Source: Triglochin maritima (lineage: Eukaryota > Streptophyta > Magnoliopsida > Alismatales > Juncaginaceae). From it: a stretch of 64,000 nucleotides of DNA. Shown piece by piece: positions 34,425-46,459 of this stretch; position 1 is the stretch's first letter, and each line of letters opens with the position of its first letter. The stretch spans positions 24,945,493-25,009,492 of the forward strand of contig OY821793.1 in NCBI GenBank assembly GCA_963682175.1, given 5' to 3'. The notes under the pieces are model-generated. The model made no database searches, was not told the DNA's origin, and saw only the letters and a list, made by a program, of their open reading frames with translations. The position numbers and the translations under genes were made by a program.

Positions 34425-35947
34425 TTCGGGTATGATGCGGTTTGATCATTGATGATGGATGATTGATGAAACCTAACTTCAACCGACTAGGATCACTTTG
34501 TGTTCAACTTGTTTACTACATTTGTTTTTGTTCGCGTTCAATATGATTCTGATAGTTGGAGTTAAATACATTTATCTCGTTTAGTAGACGAGTTGAACTT
34601 GTACTTGGGTTATAGTTCGTTCAACTCGTTGTTATATGATATCTTGCAGATAAACCCTTGTACCTATTAGACAATGGTAAAATATTAGATATTTTACAAT
34701 TAAACCATTGGAGTTATTGGAACTTTGTGCATTATAATTTTATCATTTTATGTAAAACTAATTTAAGCCGATATTAAACATTATATTGAGTAAATGTTAG
34801 AGGACATTTTTTGGTATTTTGTAAATAAGCCTTTGGAAATATTAGAAAGTGTTAATATTCTAGGTATTTTAAACTAAACCCTTGGAGTTATTAGAAAGTG
34901 GGATTGTTGGTTATAATGATTAATTTCGGTAGTGTTTATGATGGAAAAATTGTGATTATAATCCCATGCGATTTTGTGCATGTGAAATTTAGTATTTTAG
35001 GTATAACTACTTTAAATTGATATTAAACATTATTAGCATCTTACAATTTAAGATGAATAATAGATATAGTAGGAATTTAAAATAGTTACATGAATGATGA
35101 ATGATGGTTTGCAGTAAAACAAGTAGATTTGGGACCATTCTCACTCTTGTGAAGTACGCTCTAACCAATCTTCTTTTTTATTCAGAGTGCATTAAATTCT
35201 GATGTTCGCCAAAGCTTGATAGCATGTAAAGCTACATCATGTCCAGTCGTGAATATTCCAAACAAAATGAAAATTTCTGTTTCTCATTGGTTTGAATCTT
35301 TATCCATTGCTCGACATGTAAGTAAGATGGTGAGTGGTTTGGTTAACTATAGGTGATGTTTGTTTCAAATAAAATGACGGTAGAAACTTAAACCAGATTT
35401 AACTAGCTTCTTACCAATTCAGTTACTTCCACTTGGAATTGATGGCAGTAATCTTGACAAGCTTAAACCACGGTTCTGTTTAGTTGAATGTCCTAATCTT
35501 GTTGGTAGTTGAGTTCCAAGCTTCAAAGCATCAAAGTTTTATAAATATAGATTAAACATTATTTACTTTTAATGTAGATTACAATTTATAACATAGAGTT
35601 CTCTTGCTTTCACGTATCACATTCCTCGTACTTGCACAGAGAACTTATATTTCTCAATGAAACTTGACATCAAACATTGGAACCAACCTTAGGATGTAAC
35701 GAAGATCCTTCGTCCCACTTCCCGATCATTGCGTAACCCGTGAGACATTCATCGAGGCGTTCTCGGTTGTTACGATACTGCCTGATACACATCCTCACGC
35801 AAATCTGTGCCGGAGTCTCAACAGCGAAGCATGAAGAGACCAAGAACAAAGCACCAACACCAATGCGGTTGTTTTACCTATTGACATGGTTGAAGATATG
35901 TTTTGGTTGATTTGGTCGACATGTTTAGAAATTACAGTATGATATTT
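34425..35947. other. Gene-free DNA including old duplicated segment copy 2
   Basis: 34425-34620 resembles 37966-38150 (AACCTAACTTCAAC, ACTTTGTGTTC). 35140-35757 is the diverged second copy of 31835-32565. The remainder has no recognised feature. Confidence 0.6.
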
Positions 35948-36401
35948 TGTAACACTCCAAAGTTAAGTCTCACATTGACTAATAAGAAATTAGAATAGTA
36001 AGGGGTATACTACTACGATAACTAACCGACTAAAATTTTGTGACAATACGTGTGTTGTGGGACTCATAGGTGACAGACCAAACTCGAGCTCGATGCGAGT
36101 TCAGAGACGAGACGTTACAAATGGTATTAAAGCCTTAACAATCGGAATTGTGGGAATTAAGTGCTACATCAAGATGGTGTGAGCTACTTCTAGAATCTCA
36201 TAACGCCTGATGACCGATTATGGTTTGACCATGACGATGACATCAAATGTTTAAATGTGGTAGGTTATATAGATATGAATCTACTATTATAAAACCAATC
36301 AACTAAAGTTTTGCGGCAATAAATGGGTATTGTGGGATAGTGGACTCATGAGTGACGGACTTGACTGGAGTTCGACCCGTGGTTGAGGGCGGGATGTTAC
36401 A
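35948..36401 (+). mobile_element. TRIM retrotransposon, plus orientation
   Basis: The left LTR (35948-36119, 172 bp) starts TGTAACACTCC and ends GACGTTACA. It is followed at once by ATGGTATTAAAGC, a diverged initiator-Met tRNA primer-binding site (TGGTATCAGAGC). A short internal domain is followed by a second LTR, truncated at its start, ending GGGATGTTACA at 36401. There is no coding capacity, as expected for terminal-repeat retrotransposons in miniature. Confidence 0.8.
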
Positions 36402-36432
36402 AATCGAGAATGGTCGATTGATTAATGAGTTT

Positions 36433-37867
36433 TGTAATGTTCCGTCCCCGATCCCGCATCGAGCCCAAGTATGGTCGGTCACTCATGGCTTCATTGTCCC
36501 TTAATATCTACTTATTGCCACAAAACTTAAGTTTGTTGGTTATTCTAGTAGTAGACTCATGTGTTTATATCTCACAGTACTATAATTTCTTAATTATTAA
36601 CCGATGTGAGACTAATTTTTGAGGTGTTATAACTTACCACACTTTGACGTCCTCGTCAATGTCAAACTCATCAATCAATCTACCAAACATTGCAGAATTC
36701 TAAAGGTGATTCCTAACATTTTAGTGTAGCACTTAGTTCCCACAATTCAGTTTGTCAAAACTCTAAATAACATTTACAATGTCTCGTCCCTGAACCCACA
36801 TTGAGCTCAAGTCTAGTCCGTCACCTATGAGTGCACTGTCTCATAACACCCACATATTACCACAAAACTTAAGTTTATTGGTTATTGTAGTAGTAGTAGA
36901 CTCATGTCTTTATGTCTCACACTACTCTAATTTCTTATTAACCGATGTAGGACTAAACTTTGGGGTATTACAACATACCCCACTTGAAAATCTGACATCC
37001 TCGTCATGGTCAAACTCATCAATCAATTGACCAAGCGTTGTAGGATTCTAGAGGTGGCTTCTACCATCTTGGTGTAGGTTTGATTGGTCAATACTCTGAA
37101 TATCGTTTGTAACGTCTCGTCCCCGAACCCGCATCGAGCTCTAGTCTGGTCCGTCACCCATGAGTACACTGTCCCATAACACTCATATATTGGTACAAAA
37201 CTTAAGTTGATTGGTTTTATGGTAGTTGACTTATGTCTATATAACCTACCATACCTGAATACCTAACGTCATCGTCAGGGTCAAACTTATCAATCAATCG
37301 ACCAAACATTGCAGGATTCTAGAGGTGACTCTCAATATCTTGGTGTGGCACTTAGTTACCCACAAATTTGATTGTTTAATGCTCTAATATAAGTTGTAAT
37401 GTTTCTTTCCCGAACTTGCATCGAACTCGAGTCTAGTCCACCACTATGAGTCCATTGTCCCACAACACCCATAAGTTGGTTGGTTTTATGGTAGTAGACT
37501 CATGTCTATATAACCTACACCTACCCAACTTGAATATCTGACGTCCTCGTCAGGGTTAAACCATAATCAGTCACACACATTGTGGGATTCTAGAGTCGAC
37601 TCTCACCCTCTTGGTGTAACACTTAGTTCTTACAATTGTTACTTGTTAAAGCTCTGATACCACTTGTAATGTCATGTCCCTGAACATGCATCGAACCCGA
37701 GTATGATCGGCCGATTCGTCACTCTTTGGTTCACTATCCTATAACACTCTTATATTGTCACAAAACTTAAGTTGGTTGGTTATTGTAGTAGTATACTCGT
37801 GTCTTTATATCTCATACTACTATAATTTCTTATTAGTCGAAGTGAGACTAAATTTTGGGATATTATA
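36433..37867 (-). mobile_element. Tandem TRIM array: five LTRs, four internal domains
   Basis: In minus orientation, LTRs begin (read on plus as TGTAA-GT-T-GTCCC-GA) at 36433, 36775, 37108, 37395 and 37665. They share ACAAAACTTAAGTT-ATTGGTT and, where complete, end in a TATTACA-like terminus. Between them, internal domains share GACGTCCTCGTCA-GGTCAAAC, CATTGCAGGATTCTAGAGGTG and GCTCTGATACCA (the primer-binding site complement, clearest at 37650-37661). Three of the LTRs are full length and two are truncated. Confidence 0.85.
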
Positions 37868-39444
37868 TATTTGGTATAAATTTCTATGTTTTTGGACTTT
37901 CATTTTTAGAAACTTGGCAGTGATGCTTTGGAAGGCGTTCTAATCATTGGAAAACGGGGAAAAAATTGGTGGTTTGATTGTTGATGAATGATGAAAGCCT
38001 AACTTCAACTAACTAGGATAACTTTGTGTTCGTCTTGTTAACTACATTTGTATTTTCATGTTCAATTAGATTTTGATAGTTTGAGTTACATTCATCAAGT
38101 AAACGAGCTGAACATTAACTCGAGTTATAATTTGTTTAATTCGTTGAAATGTTGTATATTACAACTTTTGTTGCCATTTTCTTAGCGGAAGTCTTGAAGC
38201 ATGTGATGTGCTAACATCAAATTGTACATGTGATCATTAGTTAATATGTGATATTGCTTATTTTGCCACCTGTTGATATTTTGAAATGCAAACACCTAAT
38301 CAAGAATCTAAACTATTAACTATGACATAATGATAGAATATTATTGTGCTATAAGTTCAACATTATATTAATTCTGATAAAAGATACTGTCATTAATTAA
38401 GTTCAAAGTTATCAGAGCCTCCACTGTTGACTTTTTCTTTTGATAAGCCACTATCTTGACCTTTTAAACACCGTATTCTGTATGTCTCCAGCTTGAATAT
38501 TTTTTCTTCAAAAAGAAAGAACAGGTCTTCTTATGTTTGATAGGTACTGCTGGAGCATGAAATTTGTTTACACCATGGAGTTTGTGGAGAATCAAAATCG
38601 ATGATCAATAAAATACAGCAAATAATTCTCTATCACAATAATATTTAGTAGAAACAAGACCAGATTACAAGTAAACATGAAGAATTCTTGATTACGTAAT
38701 TATTTAGCAGAAACAAGACCAGACCAGACAGACCATTAATCAAACTACATGTCTCTTAACTCTCTGTGTCCAAAAGTAATGAAGCAAGCAGCCATCTTGA
38801 AGTTACGTGGAAAACTTCTTTACGGTAATCTTAATAATAATTTTCATTATGGACTTTAAAACATGGTTTGCCAGTAGAAATATACCATCTGTGATCTTCA
38901 AATAATCCAAATGCTTTGAAGTCAAAAGAGTTAGGTAACACGAACCATGTTCTTGCTTCCTGAAGTTTGTGCTTCTTTGGTGGATGGATTCCTTCGTGCT
39001 ATAAAGAATGGTTAGTTTGTTTTGATTTCTTTTCTCGTGATCTCACTTTTCAAATAAATAAAATATTCTAATTGTTGGTTTTATAAGGAGTACGATTTTG
39101 TATTTAAAGTAAATTGAAAATTTGTTTCCCACAACAATTTATATTTATTAATTTCTTCGTGGACCATTCTACACAACAAAATGCCAAAAATCAACAATTA
39201 AATCACTAAATAACCAAAACTCCAACTGGCACATTTTCAACCAGGCGATGCTCCTAAAAACATAATTATAAAGACAAACACTAATAAACAATTAACTAAT
39301 TAAAACACACACAAAAAAATGGTTTACGTTAATAATAGCGACAGATAACCGTCCAAAGAAAGACTAATATTTCCCTCCTCTCTCCAAATGGCCACGTTAT
39401 TATTAACCCCTCTTTGCTTCTCCTTCCTCCCACCACCTTCCTTC
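37868..39444. other. Flank and upstream region of the LPA1-like gene
   Basis: 37870-38150 is the remaining part of the old duplicated segment. Two similar words TTTAG-AGAAACAAGACCAGA occur at 38645 and 38702. The promoter should lie at 39200-39440; no TATA box was chosen. Confidence 0.5.
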
Positions 39445-39460
39445 CAACCCTAACCCTAAC
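39445..39460 (+). promoter_or_regulatory. Telo-box motif in the LPA1-like leader
   Basis: CAACCCTAACCCTAAC matches the plant telo-box (AAACCCTA), a motif frequent in 5' regions of ribosomal and other growth-related genes. It sits about 140 bp before the start codon. Function is inferred. Confidence 0.5.
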
Positions 39461-39486
39461 ACCAATTTCCATTCCCCATTTGTCAG

Positions 39487-39588
39487 GTACGACCAGCAGC
39501 GTCGATCGCGTTTACAACTTCCCCGATCCGCATTGCTTCTTTTTTTTTTGCTTTTTTTTTAAATTTTTTTTTGAGATCTGATCTGTAG
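39487..39588 (+). other. Probable 102-bp leader intron of the LPA1-like gene
   Basis: A donor TGTCAG|GTACGA and an acceptor preceded by a long T tract (TTTTTTTTGAGATCTGATCTGTAG) lie one base before the start codon at 39590. Confidence 0.55.
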
Positions 39589-39589
39589 G

Positions 39590-42500
39590 ATGGAGGAGGC
39601 GCCGAAGCTTCTGTACGTGGTGGTGGTGGACGACGAGTACGAGGAGAAGGGAGATGTGGATTGCGTTGAAGCGTCTTCGTATAGGTACACGAGGTTGGCG
39701 CTCCAGAACACGCTGCAGCTTATGGGATGCAAACCCCGCCACGCCTTCAAGGTGTTTGTTTCGTCTCTAGATTCCACAGTGGATTGAATTTTGGTTGTTT
39801 GTTAGGTAGAAGTAGTAAACCGTCGATTTCGTTCCGAATGATTGTCTGATTGTGTTTGGATGAGCGGTTAGGAATCTAAAATCTAGTCACACGGCCGATA
39901 ATCGGAGTATTTCTCCAGATCTGTAATTACAGGAAAATGTTGCGGTTGAAGTTAGTTACAACGGTTAGTCGAAATGAGAGGGAAAAACAAGTAATTAGAT
40001 CGAATACAACAAGTCATTGCAGGGCATATATGAAATCGTTATTTCATAAGATCAAGCATCACAACAAGTCATTGTTTTGTTTGTTACATAGATGTAAATT
40101 AAGATAGTTATTTTCGTAGTGAAATTACTATAGAATGATGAATATACAATATTTTGGAAGGGAGATGCAGAATAGATAAATTATTGCAAACAAACCATGG
40201 AATTATAGACAAATTAGCTATTTCTTATTGTTTAGAGATTTTTGTTGTGTGAAATTTTATCATGTTTAGTACTAATCTGACCAACTAGTTTGGGACTAAA
40301 GGATTTGTTGTTGTTAATGCTAATATGTGCTCTTTTTATACGGAGAATGTTCAAGAAAAGACTTATGTTGTCCTCTTATGAGATGGAAATATGTAGCATA
40401 TGCTACTCTCGCAGAACATGGTGGATTTGGTTTAAATTTGTGGAAGTATGTGCTCTTATGGTGTGGATGGTTGAGTCATTGTTCCTTTGGTTTGATTTCT
40501 TTTTGTTTTTAGAAATAATTTTTGTGTCAGACGTGTAGTTGGTGTCATGCAAAAAAAAAATTCTTCTATAACGCAGATAAGTCGAAGAGTATTTGAGGTG
40601 TTGAGAAGAGAATGTGCTGAAGATGCTACTGCGACGGAAACATCAAAATCAGATAACTCAAGAGGACATACTGATCAGCAGAAGTCTCCTCTGAAAATTT
40701 TAGAGAGAAGTAACTCCTCATATTTTGCATTGTACAAGAGACTTACCACAGTTGTTGTGCTCAGGGAGAAATTCTTGAATGTAGTTTGCGATGCTCTCTC
40801 CCAATATAAGTATGTGGGGCCTTATCAAAGAGAAGACTTGGTTTTGGCTTGCAGGTAATTTCCTGATACTGTAGCTTTACGTCGACAATGTGACGAGTAT
40901 ATACATGATAATCTTGCTCATAGAACACTTGTTTGAGGACGGACAAACAAACAACCTAATATGCTTGATTAAAAGTACATTTTTAGTGATATCTTGCAAT
41001 TACACTCATTTATTTTCCAATTGCTTTCTGTGTTTTTTATTTTATGGGAAATAATAAATATTATTAGTTGTATATGAGCTTACTTTACTTACATTGCATC
41101 ACTTGATATGGAAGGGAAGGTTTTATTTTAAAGGGAATAAGCCATTGTTTTTTTGTTTTTCATCGCTTCAAGTTGTTCTTATAGTTTTTATTATGTGATC
41201 ATTTATTTGTATTTATAGTTCTGTCGTAATTTCTAACCTCAAAATGTTATTGTTTTGCTTCTCAGAATTAAAGAAAGGAAAGAATCTGTGACCATCCTTC
41301 TATGTGGAACTAGTGGTTGTGGCAAGTCTACCCTATCAGCATTGTTGGTACTAGATGCTGTACATTTTGTTTCTCTTAGTACATAGGCTTGGAGTTGTAG
41401 ATGGTAGTAGATGCTGTACATTTTGTTTCTCATACATCAACGTAACCCCATTGCCTTAGAAGAGGCTCCCGCCTAAGCGAGGTTGGGGGGGTCAGATGTA
41501 CGCAACCCTACCACTGTAAAACAGTGAGGTTGTTTCCAATTGACCCAAATGATGCAAATGCAACTGACCATCTGCGATTCCACAATAAATAAGAAATACA
41601 GATCGTTTAAATAGTCATTTGATATAGTCTATGATGCTCCAAATGTCAAAAAACAACTTAATCTTTGACATTATAGAAATGGATACATATTGAAAATAAA
41701 ATTCATCATGTTTCTCTTCCAGTTAACTAAGAAAAAACCATATTTATTATTTTAAGTTTTAGGGTTTATCAGTTTTTAATCTATTCAAGTCCTATTCCAC
41801 ATCTCTCATTTCATGAGCTTTATTATGGTCCATCTTGAAATCAGTGCTCCTTCAATCTGCTAATCAAGTACAGAGTCTAGAGAAATATAGATCGTAATTC
41901 AAATAGTATTGTGTTTCTTTCTAAATGATGGACTTGTTCAGTCCACTATGTTTAATGCAGTTTGGAAATATCATTTAGTTTCTAATTGGTTTTTCATCTC
42001 TGGCAATCAGGGCAGTCGATTAGGTATCACTACTGTAATTTCCACGGACTCAATAAGGCATATGATGAGAAGTTTTGTGGATGAAAATCAAAATCCACTT
42101 CTCTGGTCTTCAACCTATCATGCTGGAGAACACTTAGACCCGGTGGCAGTTGCGAAAGCAAAGGATAGGCGTAGAGCGGAAAAAAGGTCTGGAGTTTCTC
42201 CTCTTCAATCGAATGTGGAGTTATCCAACGAGGTTTCTAATGAAAAGTCTGGAGCTGGTCCTTCTGAAGCAGGTCTAAACAATACATTGATTGGGCAAAA
42301 GCAGATGGCAATTGAGGGATACAAAGCACAAAGTGAAATGGTAATTGACAGCCTTGATCGGCTGATTACAGCATGGGAAGATCAAAAGGAGTCTGTTGTT
42401 GTTGAGGGAGTCCACTTGAGCCTTAACTTTGTGGTACGCACTTTGTGAAGTTGAAGCTTCCCTATATCTGCACTTTTCTTCTTCATTGACATACATAATG

Positions 42501-44837
42501 GTACTAATGAATGCATCCATATATGATAGTATATTGCAACCTTGTCTTTTGGAATTCTTTAGATTTTGAATAGAAAAAATATGCAGTTTTTCTCATGATT
42601 TGTCATATTTTTTTAGATGGACCTTATGAAGAAGCATCCATCAATAATACCATTTATGATTTACATTTCAAATGAAGACAAACACATGGAAAGATTTGCT
42701 GTACGTGCAAAGTACATGACATTAGATCCTGCAAAAAATAAATATGTGAAGTACATCCGCAATATAAGAGCTATTCAGGATTATCTATGTAACCGAGCAG
42801 ACAAGTATCTAGTGCCAAAAATAAACAACACCAATGTTGACCGAAGTGTAGCTGCAATACATGCCACAGTGTTCAGCTGTCTAAGGAGACGAAGTTCAGG
42901 GGAGCATCTCTACGATCATAGCACACACACGGTACCTGCAGTGGACGAAGAGTACCGAAGGCAGCGCTCTGCCAATTCGTTGGGTTCTAAAAGGATGCTT
43001 CAGTTGATTCAAAGACAAGGTTCATCTAGGCATATGATTGCTATTTTCAACGTAGATGGTTCTGTTGCCAAAGCTTGGCACATGGAATCAAGCAAGTGCA
43101 ATGGTAACTCTGAACCAGGCTCTGGGAATAAGAAAATTTTAGGGAATCCGTTGTATGGACCACTTCGGATTGGAAAAGCGGAACCAGTCAATCTTCATTT
43201 TGGTAATTTTGGTATTAGTGCTTGGCCCAATGACACTGGTGGCACAAGCCATGGTGGAAGTAATGAAGACTCAAGGCCTGATGAGACTGAGACAGCGAGC
43301 AGACATTCATCGTGCAGTAGCTTGCCTAGTGTGTTAGGTGAACCTTCAAAAGAGGTATTTTCTTGTATTTCTCTGGTTATATTTGTCAATATAAATCTTT
43401 ATGTTAGCAGAAAAATGTTCTTGCTTACAACTCTTGGTTTTGTCATAATTGAACTGTTTTTTCTCTCTATTTTTTAGATAAAGGAAGGGTCTTCTGTATC
43501 TGGCAGTGATGAGGCCACTGAGGATCATCATGATAGTGATGAGGATTTTACTGACCTAGATAACAAGATCAATGACGAGGTAAGACCTTCTTTTTTTTAT
43601 TCAATGCCCTCAAAGGCCCTTCCACTTGAAGTTTTAGATATTACATGTGTGCTCGGGTTGGGGGAAATAGAGGAGGAATTTTTTTAGGTAGTAATTATTC
43701 TCCTAATCGGTGGGGGGATTTATTACCCCCAGATTAGGTGGGGGGAATTCTATTCCCTCGCTTCTACCAACTAAGAACACACGTTGTGTCATTTAAATTT
43801 GAAAACTGGGTTTAGTCGAGATGGCTTTTCTAAAATTGGAAACAATTTCTCAATTTTTTTTCTTTCTAATATATCAAACCTATACTAGGGGAACGAATAC
43901 TCCCCTAGTAGTTAACCCTGAATTCATTCCCCCTTAATAATACAACCAAAAGCACCTTACAATGGGATGGAAATTTAAGTAGAATTATCTGAAATGTAAC
44001 CAAACCAAACTGAAACTTTAGTTTTTGGTCAATTATTAAGTTCTGAAGAAGTAAAACCATAAAACCTGATGTCATGAGAACCTCTACATCATTGCTCCCA
44101 TGTCTACATGATTCATGGGATTTATCTTTCTTGTACACCATTTTTCATCTGAAAAGACTGCTCTTAGTATAGGCTTGGAGTTTGGACCTCAAAAATACTA
44201 CTTGTAGGTTAAGTAACGAAAAGTTCGTCCGGTTAACCTTTTTTTCCCCTGCGATTGCTGCGTTTAATGAATAATTACAATTCGAAGAAGTTTATAATTT
44301 ACATTATTGAAGATACCCCTGGTGTAGGAAACTAATGGATTTTATGTGAACATGAATCAACATATATTCGCTTAAGACAGTCAACTAACAGCGTCTTTAG
44401 GTAGTCTATTTCAAAAACAGTGTGTTTAGCTAGTCATGGTAACAACTTTATTTTTCTTCTCTCATCAAAAACCTGTTCAAAATTCCACAACAAGAATAAT
44501 TCGTACTGATTCCAACACAGTTGTGAAAACTAATTTTATTTCCTGCTCATGTTGAGCAAGACTTTGTCAAGTGACATGCAATAATACTTGAGATGACGTG
44601 CTAACTCTTCTATGATCTACAAGTAGATCTACTAATCATCGAAGGAAAAAATGGATGCTTTAATTTTCTCGTTCCACTTGATGAATATTGTTTCCTAGTC
44701 TGTGTATTTGCTGTAACCTTTCTTTTACATGTTCCTCTTTGTAAAATATTCTGCAGATAGAAGGGTCGGTCGACGAGGAGTCAAGTGAGTCTGATGAAGA
44801 ATATGAAGATCTAGCTATTATGCATGACGATGGGTAA
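39590..44837 (+). CDS. LPA1: 2-phosphoglycerate-kinase-like P-loop protein (LPA1 type), copy A
   Basis: Exons: 39590-39751, 40577-40854, 41266-41347, 42011-42433, 42617-43354, 43478-43579, 44757-44837; 621 residues. The N-terminal module [33 protein letters not shown] leads to the P-loop [15 protein letters not shown] (Walker A 161-169), [32 protein letters not shown] and [12 protein letters not shown], then [20 protein letters not shown]. The tail is acidic and Ser-rich. Rice and Arabidopsis relatives of archaeal 2-phosphoglycerate kinase affect seed phytate; substrate in plants is unsettled. The frame stops at TAA 44835 although acidic coding-like sequence (ENGYRSDDDEPKRS) continues in frame to 44934. 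The C-terminus is shorter than I recall for the family (about 700 residues). Confidence 0.92.
41433..41555 (+). mobile_element. SINE fragment in LPA1-like intron 3
   Basis: AACCCCATTGCCTTAGAAGA, GGCTCCCGCCTAAGCGAGGT and GGATGTACGCAACCCTACC-like words ending AGTGAGGTTGTTTCC match a common plant tRNA-derived SINE, as I remember it. A 24-bp direct repeat (TAGATGCTGTACATTTTGTTTCTC at 41352 and 41406) lies just upstream. Confidence 0.65.
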
Positions 44838-46459
44838 GAGAATGGATATCGGTCTGACGATGACGAGCCAAAGAGGTCAGCACCAGAGAGGCTAATACAA
44901 CCACCACCATTTATCAAAAGATCACTGGAAAACTAACAATGCAGGAAATTTAGAGATGTACGAGCACAGCTCAAGAAATTTTAGCAGCAAAAAACTTCCG
45001 TTCGACCACCACCACCTTCTTATCTTCTTACTAATCCTTAAGCGTTGAGGTGAACGAAGGACGCATTCCATGTGACTCTTTGGGATTTTACGCCAGGTAG
45101 CGCAAGCTTTGTAGTGAACAGTGGGTGAGCAAGGTTACATGTTCAGACTCATCACCCATCCTTGCTGATAATTTGATGTTAGGATGCAATGGAATATGAT
45201 TGATAGCCAATAGTTGTATATATGTGGACCAGTTTCAAAGAGTGGTGGAGGCAGCACAGAAAGTACAAAGAATGTTCAGGAAACATTCGAAGAATAAAGA
45301 AAGATTGCAGGAAAATGTCTTGTAAAATTAGACGGTCACTTCTGCAAACTTCTATTCCACGTGCTCTGATATCTGTATGACTATGTTGTTATAATAATAG
45401 TAATAATAATAACAATTTTGGCACGTATATTGTAAAATTTTACACCCTTTCAATATGCCAAATATTTCTTTTTTTATTATGAATTAGAGAAATCAAATGT
45501 TCAAAATGTTTCTGTTGCCAATTGATTATCCAGATTGACAAGCTGGATAGATTTCAAGATACAGACATCAAATGGGTCTCTGACAGTATCATAACATGAA
45601 TTTAGTGGTGGAATTTTTTAAGTCACTGAAAATGATATTCAAAGTTGACCTCTATAGAATTGTGTAAACTAACTACGCTGCGAATCAACAAAATCAGAAG
45701 CATCAAAGAAAAAACAAACTTGAAACGTTGGAACGAAGGACTAGGAATGCGAGGAAGTTTCGGACGAGGGCGGACGCTTGTTGAGAAAAGGCGTAGTTGC
45801 AAGCTTCCCGTTTGCTTTAGTAGATATGAAGCTGCCCAGATAACTGCAAACGTTAATTAAGGATAATCCAAAGCGGCTAAGAATGGAGTCTTTCATGGTC
45901 TCCAAATATAATACAGGACTTTGAAAGGTTAATTTCCCCTCTAGAGAGTTCATTAAACGTGCGAACGACCCCAAATATAACTGAGTGTCTCTGAATCATT
46001 CAGAAAAAAAATTGTTACAAAAGAAACCATGAAGTTGCCAATTCAAACAAAATAAATAAATAAATATGCAAAAGCTCTAAAGGTTATCAAACACATAATA
46101 TGAAGTTGTAGACAAGTCGGATTCAAGCATTCTATAAATTTACAAGTGTTTGAATTAAGCAGCGCCATTTAACTTTACAGAGTTCAAACTGCCTATTTTC
46201 TCGATATACATTGCCTCTGCCTTTATGCATCTAAAGTTACCTATATTCCTCCTCAGGGCACTGCCAACGCTAGAACCAAAACAACAATGAAGTATTTACA
46301 GATAATTATGGAAAGCAAAATTTATTTCATCAGCCTAACACTTATTTACAGCATATAAGGTCACACTGTTTTTTCTTCTTTTTGCCGAAAGAGGCTGATT
46401 AGCTGCTACTAGAACTGCCAACATAGTCTGTACAATAGTATGATCAGTGTGCTTGCTCG
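44838..46459. other. Convergent 3' flanks of LPA1-like and Pumilio genes
   Basis: 44838-44933 continues the LPA1-like frame after its stop. The rest is non-coding and shared 3' untranslated sequence of two genes pointing at each other. A short ATAATAATAG repeat lies near 45391. Confidence 0.55.

Noticed and set aside
43650..43940. Possible MITE in LPA1-like intron 6
   Set aside because: GGGGGAA and CCCCCTT words and CTAGTAGT/ACTAGGGG palindromes are present, but terminal repeats and target duplication could not be aligned convincingly.
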